A stretch of DNA of 64,000 bases, taken from Paraglaciecola sp. MB-3u-78. GTDB lineage: Bacteria > Pseudomonadota > Gammaproteobacteria > Enterobacterales > Alteromonadaceae. Every line of letters starts with the position of its first letter. The stretch's first letter is position 1. Below are positions 36,552 to 45,965 of this stretch, one piece after another. The notes beneath the pieces are model-generated. The model was not told the DNA's origin and did no database searches. It saw only the letters and a program-made list of their open reading frames with translations. The position numbers and the translations under genes were made by a program. Location of the stretch: NCBI RefSeq assembly GCF_002835935.1, contig NZ_PJCF01000004.1:744001-808000 (forward strand), written 5' to 3'.

Positions 36552-36879
36552 CGCCTTAACAGAAATACTCTATTCACCTATAGAACTGTGTATCACCCTA
36601 ATATTTGGATTTTCATTAGGGTGCGTATTCTTTTTGAGTTTGTGGTGGACGGTCTCCAGGGGACTGACATCAGAACGACCAGTTCTGTGGTTTGTAACAG
36701 GTTTTTTCATCAGAATTGGCACATGTTTGTTTGGCTTCTATTTTATCGCAGATGGAAACTGGCAACCATTAGTCATTAGCCTCATAGGTTTTATTATTGC
36801 TAGGCCTGCAATCAAATTATTGATTGACCTAAGATGTAATCACAACCAAACCAAAGGGAGATTTAAAGATGCAACTTAG
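36544..36879 (+). CDS. atpR: N-ATPase AtpR membrane protein
   Basis: A 111-residue protein with three hydrophobic segments. It contains SLGCVFFLSLWWTVSRGLTS and GFFIRIGTCLFGFYFI, with Arg residues inside or at the edge of the membrane. This is the N-ATPase-specific AtpR, suggested to contact the c-ring carboxylate or aid assembly, and it is absent from ordinary F-ATPase operons. It overlaps both atpQ (8 bp) and atpB (11 bp). Its presence is one of the best signs that this is a true N-ATPase. Confidence 0.82.
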   Translation: MINALTEILYSPIELCITLIFGFSLGCVFFLSLWWTVSRGLTSERPVLWFVTGFFIRIGTCLFGFYFIADGNWQPLVISLIGFIIARPAIKLLIDLRCNHNQTKGRFKDAT

Positions 36880-37603
36880 CCCTGATGAAATTGTGTATTG
36901 GCAATTAGGATTTATCAAACTCAACGCAACCATAGTATTTACTTGGTGTTTGATGCTGATTTTTTTCATCAGTGCAAATGTCCTTGCACAGGCATTAACA
37001 CACCACGATAAACGCACTCGCTGGCAAAATGCTCTGGAAACTATTGTGTTGGGTATTGAAAAACAAATTTCCAGTGTTGGCCTAACCTACCCTAGGCAAT
37101 ACATAGGTTTCCTCGGAACATTATTTTTATTCGTAGCCCTAGCTAACCTGTTAACTATTTTACCAGGATACGAGCCTCCCACCGGCTCACTGTCTACGAC
37201 TTTGTCTCTAGCATTATGTGTGTTTATTGCCGTACCTTATTACGGAATTAAAAAGCGGGGGGTAAAGGACTACCTTGCATCCTATGCCAAACCTACCGTC
37301 ATAATGTTGCCGTTTAACATTATTGGTGAAATATCCAGAACCTTTGCATTAGCGGTACGACTGTTCGGGAATATAATGAGTGGCACCATGGTCATAGCAA
37401 TAATGATGCTCATTGCACCATTCATTTTTCCCATCGTTATGACAGCCCTAGGTTTATTAACCGGCATGGTGCAAGCGTACATATTTTTTATTCTGGCAAG
37501 TGTTTATATCGCGGCTGCAACAAGTGTTAACAATACTCAATCTCATATACAAAAACACACACTTAAAAACACCCCACTAACCAAACCATCCGAGGAGAAA
37601 TAA
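36869..37603 (+). CDS. atpB: N-ATPase subunit a
   Basis: A 244-residue membrane subunit forming the ion half-channels. The essential stator Arg is in TFALAVRLFGNIMSGTMV, and a further conserved region is GMVQAYIFFILASVYI. About five to six membrane helices are visible. It is slightly shorter than E. coli subunit a (271). GGGAG lies 8 bases before the ATG, inside atpR. The C-terminal tail is hydrophilic. Confidence 0.92.
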   Translation: MQLSPDEIVYWQLGFIKLNATIVFTWCLMLIFFISANVLAQALTHHDKRTRWQNALETIVLGIEKQISSVGLTYPRQYIGFLGTLFLFVALANLLTILPGYEPPTGSLSTTLSLALCVFIAVPYYGIKKRGVKDYLASYAKPTVIMLPFNIIGEISRTFALAVRLFGNIMSGTMVIAIMMLIAPFIFPIVMTALGLLTGMVQAYIFFILASVYIAAATSVNNTQSHIQKHTLKNTPLTKPSEEK

Positions 37604-37605
37604 AT

Positions 37606-37884
37606 ATGGATAGCCTGACTATTATTGCCATTGTGTCGATCATCACAGGAGGTGTCACTATCTGTTTTGGTGCTATCGGGCCGGCGTTTGCTGAAGGTAG
37701 GGCTGTGGCCAATGCAATGACTGCGTTGGCACAACAGCCTGACGCTTCATCAACCATAACGCGAACCTTGTTTGTTGGTTTGGCAATGATTGAATCGACT
37801 GCCATTTATTGTTTTGTAGTGACCATGATCCTGTTATTTAGCAATCCTTTTTGGAATTACTTCATTACACAAAGTGGCTACTAA
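37606..37884 (+). CDS. atpE: N-ATPase subunit c (two-carboxylate rotor protein)
   Basis: A 92-residue hairpin that builds the rotor ring. Helix 1 ends with GAIGPAFAEGRAVANAM, with Glu30 at the position of the Na+-ligand Gln in Ilyobacter. Helix 2 carries the ion carboxylate Glu63 in GLAMIESTAIYCFV. Glu63-Ser64-Thr65 and Tyr68 make up a Na+-type ligand set. However, two carboxylates per hairpin are also found in the Burkholderia pseudomallei N-ATPase ring, reported to be H+ coupled. So the coupling ion cannot be fixed from sequence. A GAGGAG ribosome site precedes the ATG, fitting the high copy number of c. Confidence 0.93.
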   Translation: MDSLTIIAIVSIITGGVTICFGAIGPAFAEGRAVANAMTALAQQPDASSTITRTLFVGLAMIESTAIYCFVVTMILLFSNPFWNYFITQSGY

Positions 37885-37887
37885 ATC

Positions 37888-38724
37888 ATGACCATAGATT
37901 GGTTTACAGTGAGTGCACAAACACTCAACTTCCTGTTGTTAGTGTGGTTATTAAAGCGCTATCTTTATGGCCCTATATTGAAAGCAATAGATGCCAGAGA
38001 GAGTCAGGTTGCAAAAGTATTGAGTGACGCTGACACGATAAAATCAGATGTTGAATCACAGCGTAATTTGCTTGAGCAAAAGAATGCTGAAATCGATACA
38101 AATCGCGATGAATTGCTAAAAGTCGCCACAAAAACGGCGAATGACCAAAGTGAGCAGATAGTGTTCCAAGCTCATAAAAAAGCAGATGAAATAAGTCACA
38201 GTCGTTTTTTAGCATTAGATAAAGAACTACAACATTATCAAAATGATATTGCTTTAAAAACGTTACAAGAAATATATGAAATAGCACGTAAAGTGCTTGC
38301 AGATCTTGCTGATGTTGAACTCGAACAAAAGATGTTTGAGTGTTTTTGTAAACATTTAAAGAACCTGAGTCCTGACGAAAAAACCAACCTGAATAAAACT
38401 CTCGAAGCAGACAACACTGAGATGGTTTTATACAGCGCATTTGAACTTACACAAGCTCAATTAGAAGCAATAGACGACATATTAAAAAAACTTACATTGG
38501 CTAATACCGATAGACAATATCAACTAAAACAGGAAGTTAAAGTTGCACTTATTAGTGGTATTGAACTTCGCTCAAATGCATGGAAAATTTCGTGGAATAG
38601 TGAAGATTATCTAAAAGTCCTACAAACATTTATTAATCAATTGTTAACTGAGCAGCGTGAAACATTAAATAACAGAACTGCACAATTAAACAGCCGAATG
38701 CACACTACTAAAGATTCAGCATGA
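37888..38724 (+). CDS. atpF: N-ATPase subunit b with delta-like C-terminus
   Basis: A 278-residue peripheral-stalk protein. The N-terminal membrane anchor is DWFTVSAQTLNFLLLVWLLK, then a long coiled coil (about residues 35-140). The C-terminal 100 residues (ending LISGIELRSNAWKISWNSED) resemble the C-terminal strand region of delta/OSCP. No separate delta gene exists in the operon, so a b-delta fusion is the likely solution. Typical b subunits are about 155 residues. The stop overlaps the atpA ATG by 4 bp. Confidence 0.85.
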   Translation: MTIDWFTVSAQTLNFLLLVWLLKRYLYGPILKAIDARESQVAKVLSDADTIKSDVESQRNLLEQKNAEIDTNRDELLKVATKTANDQSEQIVFQAHKKADEISHSRFLALDKELQHYQNDIALKTLQEIYEIARKVLADLADVELEQKMFECFCKHLKNLSPDEKTNLNKTLEADNTEMVLYSAFELTQAQLEAIDDILKKLTLANTDRQYQLKQEVKVALISGIELRSNAWKISWNSEDYLKVLQTFINQLLTEQRETLNNRTAQLNSRMHTTKDSA

Positions 38725-40346
38725 CAATCCCACAATCAAGAAACATGAAATCAACGTTGAACTCTTTATACAGCTCATTGAAACAAGGGCGATTAAAGGT
38801 CAAGGCAGATTTAAACACACAAGAAGTGGGGACAGTAACCAGTGTATCAACGGGTATAGCGTTAGTAAGCGGGCTACCAAATGTTGGTTTTGACGAACTC
38901 TTAAATTTTGGTAACGACTTGTACGGTATTGCCTTCAATCTTGATGAAGATGAAATAGGTGTCGTGATGCTTGGCGATGCTTGGCGTTTAAATGTAGGTG
39001 ATGACGTTAAACGCACAGGACGAGTGATGGATATAGCTGTTGGGTCAGAATTACTTGGCCGAGTTATCGACCCTCTAGGTAGGCCTCTGGATGGTAATCC
39101 ACCGCCAGCATTGACACAAAGACTACCCATTGAACGCTCTGCCTCCGCCATTATAAAGCGCTCTCCTGTCACTGAACCATTGCAAACTGGTATTAAGGTT
39201 ATTGATGCGCTTTTGCCAATAGGCCGAGGACAGCGCGAACTAATACTCGGAGATAGGCAAACAGGTAAAACGGCGATTGCCATTGATACAATCCTGAATC
39301 AGAAAGGAAAAAATGTCATATGTGTTTATTGCGCAATAGGGCAAAAAGCCTCTTCGGTTGCAAAAACATTGGCAGTTTTAAAAAATAACCATGGGATGGA
39401 TTATACCGTTGTGGTGGTGACTGAAGGTAATGATCCACCTGGCCTTGATTATATTGCGCCTTACGCCGCCACAAGTGTAGCCGAATACTTTATGGAAGCC
39501 GGTGAAGATGTGTTGATTGTGTATGACGATCTGACTCAACATGCACGCTCTTATCGTGAACTGTCATTGCTGCTGCGGCGTCCACCTGGAAGAGAAGCCT
39601 TTCCTGGCGATATTTTTTATCTTCACTCAAGGTTACTTGAACGCTCTACTCATTTGAACAAGGACAATTCTGGTGGCTCTTTGACAGCGTTACCTATTAT
39701 TGAGACAGAAGGACAGAATATGTCGGCCTATATTCCAACAAATCTGATCTCGATTACCGATGGACAAATATATTTGTCGCCCACTTTGTACGATTTGGGT
39801 GTACTGCCAGCAGTAGACGTTGGCAAGTCAGTATCACGAGTGGGCGGTAAAGCACAGCGTGACGCTTATAGAAAGGTAGCGAGTGATTTAAAACTGGCTT
39901 ACGCACAGTTTGAAGAGCTCGAAAATTTCGCCCGATTTGGGGCACGACTGGATGACGATACACTTAGTACAATAGACCATGGCCGACATATTCGAGCCTA
40001 TTTTAGTCAATCTGAATCAGATCCATTAACCGTAGCTGAACAAATAACCTTGTTGTTAGTGCTTGGCCAGCGGTTATTTGATGCAGTGCCTCTGAGTGAA
40101 ATGCCAAAAGCCCAAGCTAGTTTACGCGCCGCAACCAAAAGCATGCCAGAGACGTTAATAACATGCCTAGAAAATGCCCAGAATATAACTGATGAAGACA
40201 AACAGTTAGTCATCAACATCGCCAAGAAAACATTAGCGCCTTTTATAAAAAAGGTTGCAGTTGAGGATACAGACAGCGGATTAGAAAAAAATTCTACACA
40301 AAGTGTTTTTAATAAACCAAGTGAGACACCAGATAAACATGAGTAA
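38721..40346 (+). CDS. atpA: N-ATPase alpha subunit
   Basis: A 541-residue non-catalytic nucleotide-binding subunit. The P loop is ILGDRQTGKTAIAIDTIL; other motifs are CVYCAIGQKASSVAKTL, VLIVYDDLTQHARSYREL and SVSRVGGKAQ, which includes the catalytic-site Arg. The C-terminus is about 30 residues longer than in E. coli alpha (513) and hydrophilic (ending SEDPDKHE-like, here SETPDKHE). atpG starts inside the last codons. Confidence 0.95.
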   Translation: MTIPQSRNMKSTLNSLYSSLKQGRLKVKADLNTQEVGTVTSVSTGIALVSGLPNVGFDELLNFGNDLYGIAFNLDEDEIGVVMLGDAWRLNVGDDVKRTGRVMDIAVGSELLGRVIDPLGRPLDGNPPPALTQRLPIERSASAIIKRSPVTEPLQTGIKVIDALLPIGRGQRELILGDRQTGKTAIAIDTILNQKGKNVICVYCAIGQKASSVAKTLAVLKNNHGMDYTVVVVTEGNDPPGLDYIAPYAATSVAEYFMEAGEDVLIVYDDLTQHARSYRELSLLLRRPPGREAFPGDIFYLHSRLLERSTHLNKDNSGGSLTALPIIETEGQNMSAYIPTNLISITDGQIYLSPTLYDLGVLPAVDVGKSVSRVGGKAQRDAYRKVASDLKLAYAQFEELENFARFGARLDDDTLSTIDHGRHIRAYFSQSESDPLTVAEQITLLLVLGQRLFDAVPLSEMPKAQASLRAATKSMPETLITCLENAQNITDEDKQLVINIAKKTLAPFIKKVAVEDTDSGLEKNSTQSVFNKPSETPDKHE

Positions 40347-41238
40347 TTCACTGGCAAACCTACAACACAAAATAACCAGCGCCAGCGATTTACAGTCGGT
40401 AGTGCGTACCATGAAAGCAATGGCCGCAGTTAATATCACCCAATATGAAAATGCAGTTAATTCCCTCGCTGACTATTATCAAGCGGTGACATTGGGGCTA
40501 AATGTGTGTTTTCATCAAACCAATACAGCAGGCTATGACGGGCGCTATGGGGTAAATGACAATCATAAAAATATTGGTGTTATTGCATTTGGCTCCGACC
40601 AAGGGCTCGTTGGCCAGTTCAATAATCTGTTGGCTGAATTTTTAATTGAAACCATGCAAAGTTATCCTCAGAAAAAGCTCGTTTGGGCAATTGGTGAGCG
40701 AATACAGCCTCTATTATCAACAGCAAATATGAATACAGGGAAAAGTTATCGACTTCCTGGCACCTTAGACACCATATCTGAACTTGTGGGTGAACTCATA
40801 TTAGAAATAGAATCCCAGAGAGAAAAAAATGATATAGGGCAAATATTTGTTTTTCACAATACGCCCACATCCAAGGCAACTTATACTGCAACTTTCCAAA
40901 AACCGCTGCCTTTTGATCAAAACTGGAAGGACGAACTTTTGTTGACCCAATGGCCTACTAAAAGTTTACCCGAACTTCTTAATAGTAAAGAAACCACGTT
41001 TAAGGCATTGATCAGCGAATATTTGTTTGTATCTATCTACAAAGCCTGTGCAGAGTCTTTGGCTAGTGAAAATGCCAGCCGTTTAGAGGCAATGCTACGA
41101 GCCGAAAAAAATATTGAAGAATTATTAGATGGGTTAAACCAAAATTTTAGGTATCAGCGACAAACGGGTATCGACGAAGAGTTATTTGACCTAGTTGCAG
41201 GCTATGAAGCTTTACTCGAAAAAACCTATAAAAAATGA
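40339..41238 (+). CDS. atpG: N-ATPase gamma subunit
   Basis: A 299-residue rotor shaft. The N-terminal helix is NLQHKITSASDLQSVVRTMK and the C-terminal helix contains AESLASENASRLEAMLRAEK, both typical of gamma. The central Rossmann-like domain shows GSDQGLVGQFNNLLAEF. I chose ATG 40339, overlapping the atpA stop by 8 bp, over a GTG at 40303 deep in atpA. It is the last gene of the operon. A perfect FixK box for the next gene begins 5 bp after its stop. Confidence 0.9.
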   Translation: MSNSLANLQHKITSASDLQSVVRTMKAMAAVNITQYENAVNSLADYYQAVTLGLNVCFHQTNTAGYDGRYGVNDNHKNIGVIAFGSDQGLVGQFNNLLAEFLIETMQSYPQKKLVWAIGERIQPLLSTANMNTGKSYRLPGTLDTISELVGELILEIESQREKNDIGQIFVFHNTPTSKATYTATFQKPLPFDQNWKDELLLTQWPTKSLPELLNSKETTFKALISEYLFVSIYKACAESLASENASRLEAMLRAEKNIEELLDGLNQNFRYQRQTGIDEELFDLVAGYEALLEKTYKK

Positions 41239-41243
41239 TTTAT

Positions 41244-41257
41244 TTGATATTCATCAA
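41244..41257 (+). promoter_or_regulatory. Perfect FixK/Fnr box, HMG-CoA reductase promoter
   Basis: TTGATATTCATCAA matches TTGAT-N4-ATCAA exactly. TAAATA at 41281-41286 can be the -10, giving a start near 41292 and the box centre at -41.5. It gives the gene its own switch separate from the atp operon. Confidence 0.75.
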
Positions 41258-41315
41258 TATACATCGTTAGATTACATGGATAAATAGAGCAATTCCTGCT
41301 TGATAGAGATTTGTT

Positions 41316-42872
41316 ATGTTTGTCCCAACCTCAATGTTGAAACAGCTATATACCCTTGGCAGTTTAAAAGAGACTCAAAATGGATTGTGTTTTTCATTAA
41401 AAAACCGGATTAAAAGTGCACACTTTAATCAGGTATTACACCTTTCTATTAATGATCAAAGAGTTGATAACAACAAAATAATGGTTGCGCTGAATTCAGA
41501 GCAAAAAACAAGTCTAGATACTCTTAAACACAACCAAGGTGTTGAATTTCCACTTGGCGCAATCTTACATGTCTTTGTTGAGGGCATTTTCGTTTCAGAG
41601 TCAAAAAACTTCAATATTCATATCACCCTTGATACCCATCCTTTTGGCGAAATTAACTTAACCTTAAAAGATAAAATGTCACTTCCAACTCCAGCTTTGC
41701 ATGATATTCCTCGCAGTATAGAAAATGACTTACATCTAGACATGGTACAAGCACGACAAAATTATGTATCAGAGGTAACAGGAGTGACGCCCACAAAGTT
41801 ATTTAACATTGATGTGGATCTAGAGTCTTTTCGGGGAAATATTGAACATTTTTGTGGTATTGCCCAAGTACCTGTTGGTATAGCAGGACCTATTAAAGTC
41901 AATGGTGAACACGCTACAGGAGAGTTTCTTATTCCAATGGCTACAACCGAAGGCACGCTGGTGGCTTCGTATAATCGAGGGATGAAACTTCTGAATAAAT
42001 CAGGAGGCGTAAAAGCAACAGTGGTGGATGATGCAATGCAACGCGCCCCTGTTTTTGTATTTGATGATGCAAGAAAAGCCAGAGATTTTGGAAGTTGGGT
42101 GGCAGATAATATTGATGAAATACGACGTCAAGCGGAGGCAACAGATCCTTTTTTAAAACTACGTAATATTGAACAATACAAATCCAACAAATTTGCGTTT
42201 TTGAGGTTTAATTTTACCACAGGTGATGCAGCGGGACAGAACATGGTGGGACGTGCAACCTATGTGGCCTGTGGTTGGATACTTGAGCACTATGCTAATG
42301 TAAAAAACACGAAAATAATTAATTTTTTCCTTGAATCAAATATGGCAACTGATAAAAAATCGTCTTTTATTAACATATTAAATACCCGAGGAAAAAGGGT
42401 CACGGCCGAAGTTACCATCAAGCGGGATGATTTAATGGAAGTCATGAGAGTGGAACCAAAACAGATAGCACAGCATCAGAGAGTCGCATCTGTGGGCGCA
42501 TTTTTAGCCGGTGCCAACAACACCGGGTTACATTCTGCAAACGGTATTGCAGCTATGTTTATTGCGACCGGCCAGGATGCGGCTAACGTATCTGAATCAT
42601 CATCTGGGATTATTTATTCAGAAATAACCGAGGCTGGAGACTTGTACCTCTCGATAACCTTGCCCTCTTTAATCATCGCAACCTGTGGTGGCGGTACTGG
42701 CCTTGGCACCCAAAAAGAATGCCTTGAAATATTGCAATGTTATGGCCCAGGAAACGCATTGAAGTTTGCTGAGATAGTGGCCTCTGTTGCACTTGCAGGT
42801 GAAATATCTCTGGCATCAGCGATTTCATCTTTAGACTGGGTAACATCTCATGAAGAGCTTGGTAGAAATTAA
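41316..42872 (+). CDS. Hydroxymethylglutaryl-CoA reductase, class I-like, with N-terminal beta-rich domain
   Basis: A 518-residue enzyme. Residues 1-115 form a beta-rich domain I do not recognise. The catalytic part shows IAQVPVGIAGPIKVNGE, IPMATTEGTLVASYNRG (catalytic Glu), GDAAGQNMVGRAT, MATDKKSSFIN (catalytic Lys), ATGQDAANVSESSS (Asp) and TCGGGTGLGTQ. A C-terminal WVTSHEELGRN supplies the catalytic His. Everything needed for NADPH-dependent conversion of HMG-CoA to mevalonate is in place. Gammaproteobacteria normally make isoprenoids by the MEP route, so the role here is unclear. Location between N-ATPase and phosphoketolase with its own FixK box ties it to the low-oxygen programme. Confidence 0.87.
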   Translation: MFVPTSMLKQLYTLGSLKETQNGLCFSLKNRIKSAHFNQVLHLSINDQRVDNNKIMVALNSEQKTSLDTLKHNQGVEFPLGAILHVFVEGIFVSESKNFNIHITLDTHPFGEINLTLKDKMSLPTPALHDIPRSIENDLHLDMVQARQNYVSEVTGVTPTKLFNIDVDLESFRGNIEHFCGIAQVPVGIAGPIKVNGEHATGEFLIPMATTEGTLVASYNRGMKLLNKSGGVKATVVDDAMQRAPVFVFDDARKARDFGSWVADNIDEIRRQAEATDPFLKLRNIEQYKSNKFAFLRFNFTTGDAAGQNMVGRATYVACGWILEHYANVKNTKIINFFLESNMATDKKSSFINILNTRGKRVTAEVTIKRDDLMEVMRVEPKQIAQHQRVASVGAFLAGANNTGLHSANGIAAMFIATGQDAANVSESSSGIIYSEITEAGDLYLSITLPSLIIATCGGGTGLGTQKECLEILQCYGPGNALKFAEIVASVALAGEISLASAISSLDWVTSHEELGRN

Positions 42873-43237
42873 AGACAAATTTTAAAGTAATAAATAATCA
42901 TAATAATGCATAGGTTGCAGTTGTCGTAACGTAAGATGTCAGTATGGATCACACTAAATCCATTATTGAAAATCGGCTGCCAAAAGTTGATATTAAAAAT
43001 ATCTTTTATTACTGCAACACCTGATACCTGAATATCGAACTTGAATCCCAGCAGAGCGACTAACCACCCTGTCATAGTTGTACCTAGATTTAAGCCATAT
43101 GTCATCATTCCTATTGCTAATAAGAACAGACCCAAGCCACCAAAAATACTGTCAATTAACGTTATCGTTTGTATACAGAATTTTTAATATGACTTTTTTG
43201 TGCTAATAATATTGAAACCGACTTATTAGGCAATATC
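42873..43237. other. Gap holding a Na+/Pi symporter remnant
   Basis: Between two convergent genes. The right part codes the remnant listed separately (43028-43165, minus); the left part shows nothing recognisable. Confidence 0.4.
43028..43165 (-). pseudogene. Internally deleted Na+/phosphate cotransporter (Na_Pi) remnant
   Basis: The minus-strand frame reads DSIFGGLGLFLLAIGMMTYG, LNL, and directly GTTMTGWLVALLGFKFDIQ. The first part is the N-terminal helix of NptA/Na_Pi cotransporters and the second a later conserved segment (GTT-x-TGW-x-VAL-x-GFK). The QSSSA repeat that should lie between them is absent. No start codon remains, with a TAA just upstream. An internal deletion like that in the SDR gene is the simplest explanation. 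Confidence 0.6.
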
Positions 43238-45634
43238 TTAATCATATGGCCACACCCAATTGGTGATTTCGGGACTGTCTACTCCATGTTCATGAGCATA
43301 GAGTTTGCATTCAATTTGGCAGTCTTTAAAAAGTTGTTTAGCGTGTGCACCAGCTACTTTTAACTTAGGTACACGATTAATAACATCAATGGCTAGGCTA
43401 TATCGGTCAATACGATTATCAATCGCAAGCTCCATCGGAGTGTTAATATTACCCTGCTCAACGTAACCTCGAACATGCAGATTATGGTGATTAGTCCTGC
43501 GATAAGCTAAACGGTGTATTAACCAAGGATAACCATGGAAATTAAAAATAATCGGCTTATCCAGGGTAAACAAACTATCAAAATCACTGTCAGATAAACC
43601 ATGAGGATGTTCTGAATCCTGTGTCATCCGAAACAAATCAATGACGTTAATGAAGCGTATTTTAAGCTCGGGAAATTCCTCTCTTAGCAATGCGGTGGCC
43701 GCTAATGCTTCTTTGGTAGGAATGTCACCACAACCAACCATCACAACGTCTGGTTCAACCCCTTGATCATTGCTTGCCCATGACCAAATACCAATTCCTT
43801 TAGTACAGTGCTTAATTGCACTTTCCATGTCGAGGTACTGCATATGAGACTGTTTGTCACAGACAATAACGTTAATATCATCGTGACTTCGTAAACAATG
43901 GTCAGCGGTAGATAAAAGACAATTAACATCAGGTGGCAGATAAATTCTGGTAACTTGTGGGCTTTTATTGACTACCAAATCAAGAAAACCTGGATCTTGA
44001 TGGGTGAAGCCATTGTGATCTTGACGCCAAACGGTAGAAGTGATCAATAAATTAATCGAAGCTATAGGTGCACGCCAAGGTAACTTTTCACTTATAGCCA
44101 GCCACTTTGCATGTTGATTAAACATGGAATCAATAACATGCACAAACGCTTCGTATGTAGCAAAAAATCCGTGACGACCAGTCAAAACGTATCCTTCAAA
44201 CCACCCCTCAAGGGTATGTTCCGATAACATTTCTAAGACTCTACCATCAGTACTTAATTGCCCACCATTGTCATCTTCTGGCAAATAATCACATAACCAC
44301 AATTTTTTACTGACTTCGTAAATTGCATCTAGTTTATTAGATGAATTCTCATCAGGTCCAAACACCCGAAAGTTTGTATTGTTGCGGGCCATAATGTCAC
44401 GAAGCATTTCACCTAGCGGTTGGGTATTCATAGCAAATGACTTGGCCGGTTGTTTCACATCATTGGCATAATGTCTGAAATCAGGCATGCGCAGATTTCT
44501 TTTTAGTAAACCACCGTTGGCATGAGGGTTAGCGCTCATACGGTGGATACCCTTGGGTGCTAATTGTCGCAACTCAGAGACTAATCTTCCTTGATCATCA
44601 AACAACTCTTCAGGTTTATAGCTGCGAAGCCATTTTTCTAGTATTTCTAGCTGTTCAGGGCTATTTTTAACATTAGTTAAAGGGACTTGATGGGCCCGCC
44701 AAAATCCCTCTATTTTATTGCCATCCACTTCTTTTGGTCCAGTCCAGCCTTTGGGTGAACGCAATATGATGAGTGGCCAATGCGCACGATGTGCGATGCC
44801 CGACTGACGAGCTCTTTGCTGTATCTGACGTATCTCACGTAAACACGTTTCCATAACGTCAGCCATTTGTTTATGCATCGTGATGGGGTCATCTCCCTCT
44901 ACAAAGTAAGGTTTCCAACCATAACCAATAAACAAGGCTTCTAATTCTTTATGCGGAATACGAGATAACAATGTAGGGTTATTAATCTTATAACCATTCA
45001 GATGCAATATCGGTAATACTGCACCATCTCTAATGGGGTTTAAAAACTTACTGGAATGCCAAGAGGTGGCTAGTGGGCCTGTTTCAGCCTCTCCATCACC
45101 TACTGCTACTGTGACAATTAAATCTGGGTTATCAAAAGCAGCGCCAAATGCGTGAGAAATACTGTAACCCAGTTCTCCCCCTTCATGGATCGAACCGGGC
45201 AACTCAGGAGTGCAATGGCTTCCAATACCCCCAGGAAAAGAGAACTGTTTGAACAAGTGTTTCATGCCTTGTAAATCCTGCTCTACATCCGGATAAACCT
45301 CTGAATACGTGCCTTCAAGATACACTGGCGCAATCACCCCTGGTGCACCATGCCCTGGCCCTGCTAAAAATATAGCATTCAAGTCGTACTTATTAATGAG
45401 TCTGGTCATATGCACATACATAAAAGATAAGCCTGGGCTGGAACCCCAATGCCCTAACAGGCGCTTTTTTATATCTCCTATTTCAAGAGGTCTGCGTAAC
45501 AAAGGATTGTCTTGTAAATAAATCATGCCAGCTGCCAAATAATTGCAAGCACGCCAATAGGCATCTAGTAATTTTAGTTCTTGTTCTGATAATGTAGTTT
45601 TATTACTGGCAGTGGTCTGTATCTGTTTTTTCAT
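43238..45634 (-). CDS. xfp: Xylulose-5-phosphate/fructose-6-phosphate phosphoketolase
   Basis: A 798-residue thiamine-diphosphate enzyme that cleaves xylulose-5-P or fructose-6-P to acetyl-phosphate plus a triose- or erythrose-phosphate. Motifs are [57 protein letters not shown] (ThDP binding) and [18 protein letters not shown]. Length agrees with Xfp (about 790). I chose ATG 45634; a longer frame to 45778 has no ribosome site. Acetyl-P gives ATP via acetate kinase (not in window) without redox cost, fitting low-oxygen metabolism. A perfect FixK box sits at 45952-45965, leaving a leader of about 280 nt. Confidence 0.94.
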   Translation of the reverse strand: MKKQIQTTASNKTTLSEQELKLLDAYWRACNYLAAGMIYLQDNPLLRRPLEIGDIKKRLLGHWGSSPGLSFMYVHMTRLINKYDLNAIFLAGPGHGAPGVIAPVYLEGTYSEVYPDVEQDLQGMKHLFKQFSFPGGIGSHCTPELPGSIHEGGELGYSISHAFGAAFDNPDLIVTVAVGDGEAETGPLATSWHSSKFLNPIRDGAVLPILHLNGYKINNPTLLSRIPHKELEALFIGYGWKPYFVEGDDPITMHKQMADVMETCLREIRQIQQRARQSGIAHRAHWPLIILRSPKGWTGPKEVDGNKIEGFWRAHQVPLTNVKNSPEQLEILEKWLRSYKPEELFDDQGRLVSELRQLAPKGIHRMSANPHANGGLLKRNLRMPDFRHYANDVKQPAKSFAMNTQPLGEMLRDIMARNNTNFRVFGPDENSSNKLDAIYEVSKKLWLCDYLPEDDNGGQLSTDGRVLEMLSEHTLEGWFEGYVLTGRHGFFATYEAFVHVIDSMFNQHAKWLAISEKLPWRAPIASINLLITSTVWRQDHNGFTHQDPGFLDLVVNKSPQVTRIYLPPDVNCLLSTADHCLRSHDDINVIVCDKQSHMQYLDMESAIKHCTKGIGIWSWASNDQGVEPDVVMVGCGDIPTKEALAATALLREEFPELKIRFINVIDLFRMTQDSEHPHGLSDSDFDSLFTLDKPIIFNFHGYPWLIHRLAYRRTNHHNLHVRGYVEQGNINTPMELAIDNRIDRYSLAIDVINRVPKLKVAGAHAKQLFKDCQIECKLYAHEHGVDSPEITNWVWPYD

Positions 45635-45918
45635 GGTAATGATGTTCCGATAGGTGTCGAAATAGCTGAGAAAGAGATTGTCTTTGCATCGGTATTTATC
45701 TGTATATTGAATATTCCTAAGTTGGTACTTGATGAAACTAAATTGAGTACCAGAAAAAACCGTTGTGTCGCAAAGCACAACACCGCAACCCTGACAATTG
45801 AAGTCAACAGGAGTAGTACAGCAATCATCTGATATCCCTAATCAATAAGTTAAAAAACTACATGTATGAGTCATGGGGTTGTGTTTATCTCAAATACACA
45901 TGCTAATGCTCTAAAATA
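45635..45918 (-). other. Long predicted leader of phosphoketolase mRNA
   Basis: From the predicted start site near 45918 to the ATG at 45634 there are about 284 nt. Two short minus-strand frames overlap here but neither looks like a protein. The stretch may hold RNA-level control, another promoter, or simply a long leader. I see no riboswitch that I can name. Confidence 0.35.
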
Positions 45919-45951
45919 CAAAAAATCATATCTTTTATTGAATGGCCTATA

Positions 45952-45965
45952 TTGATGTAAATCAA
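45952..45965 (-). promoter_or_regulatory. Perfect FixK/Fnr box, phosphoketolase (and possibly ndh) promoter
   Basis: TTGATGTAAATCAA matches TTGAT-N4-ATCAA exactly. On the minus strand TATGAT (45925-45930) is a good -10, with start near 45918 and the box centre at about -41. The divergent ndh start is 245 bp away in the other direction. Confidence 0.75.

Noticed and set aside
45635-45778. Longer N-terminus for phosphoketolase
   Set aside because: The extension does not resemble the family, and ATG 45634 begins the expected N-terminus.
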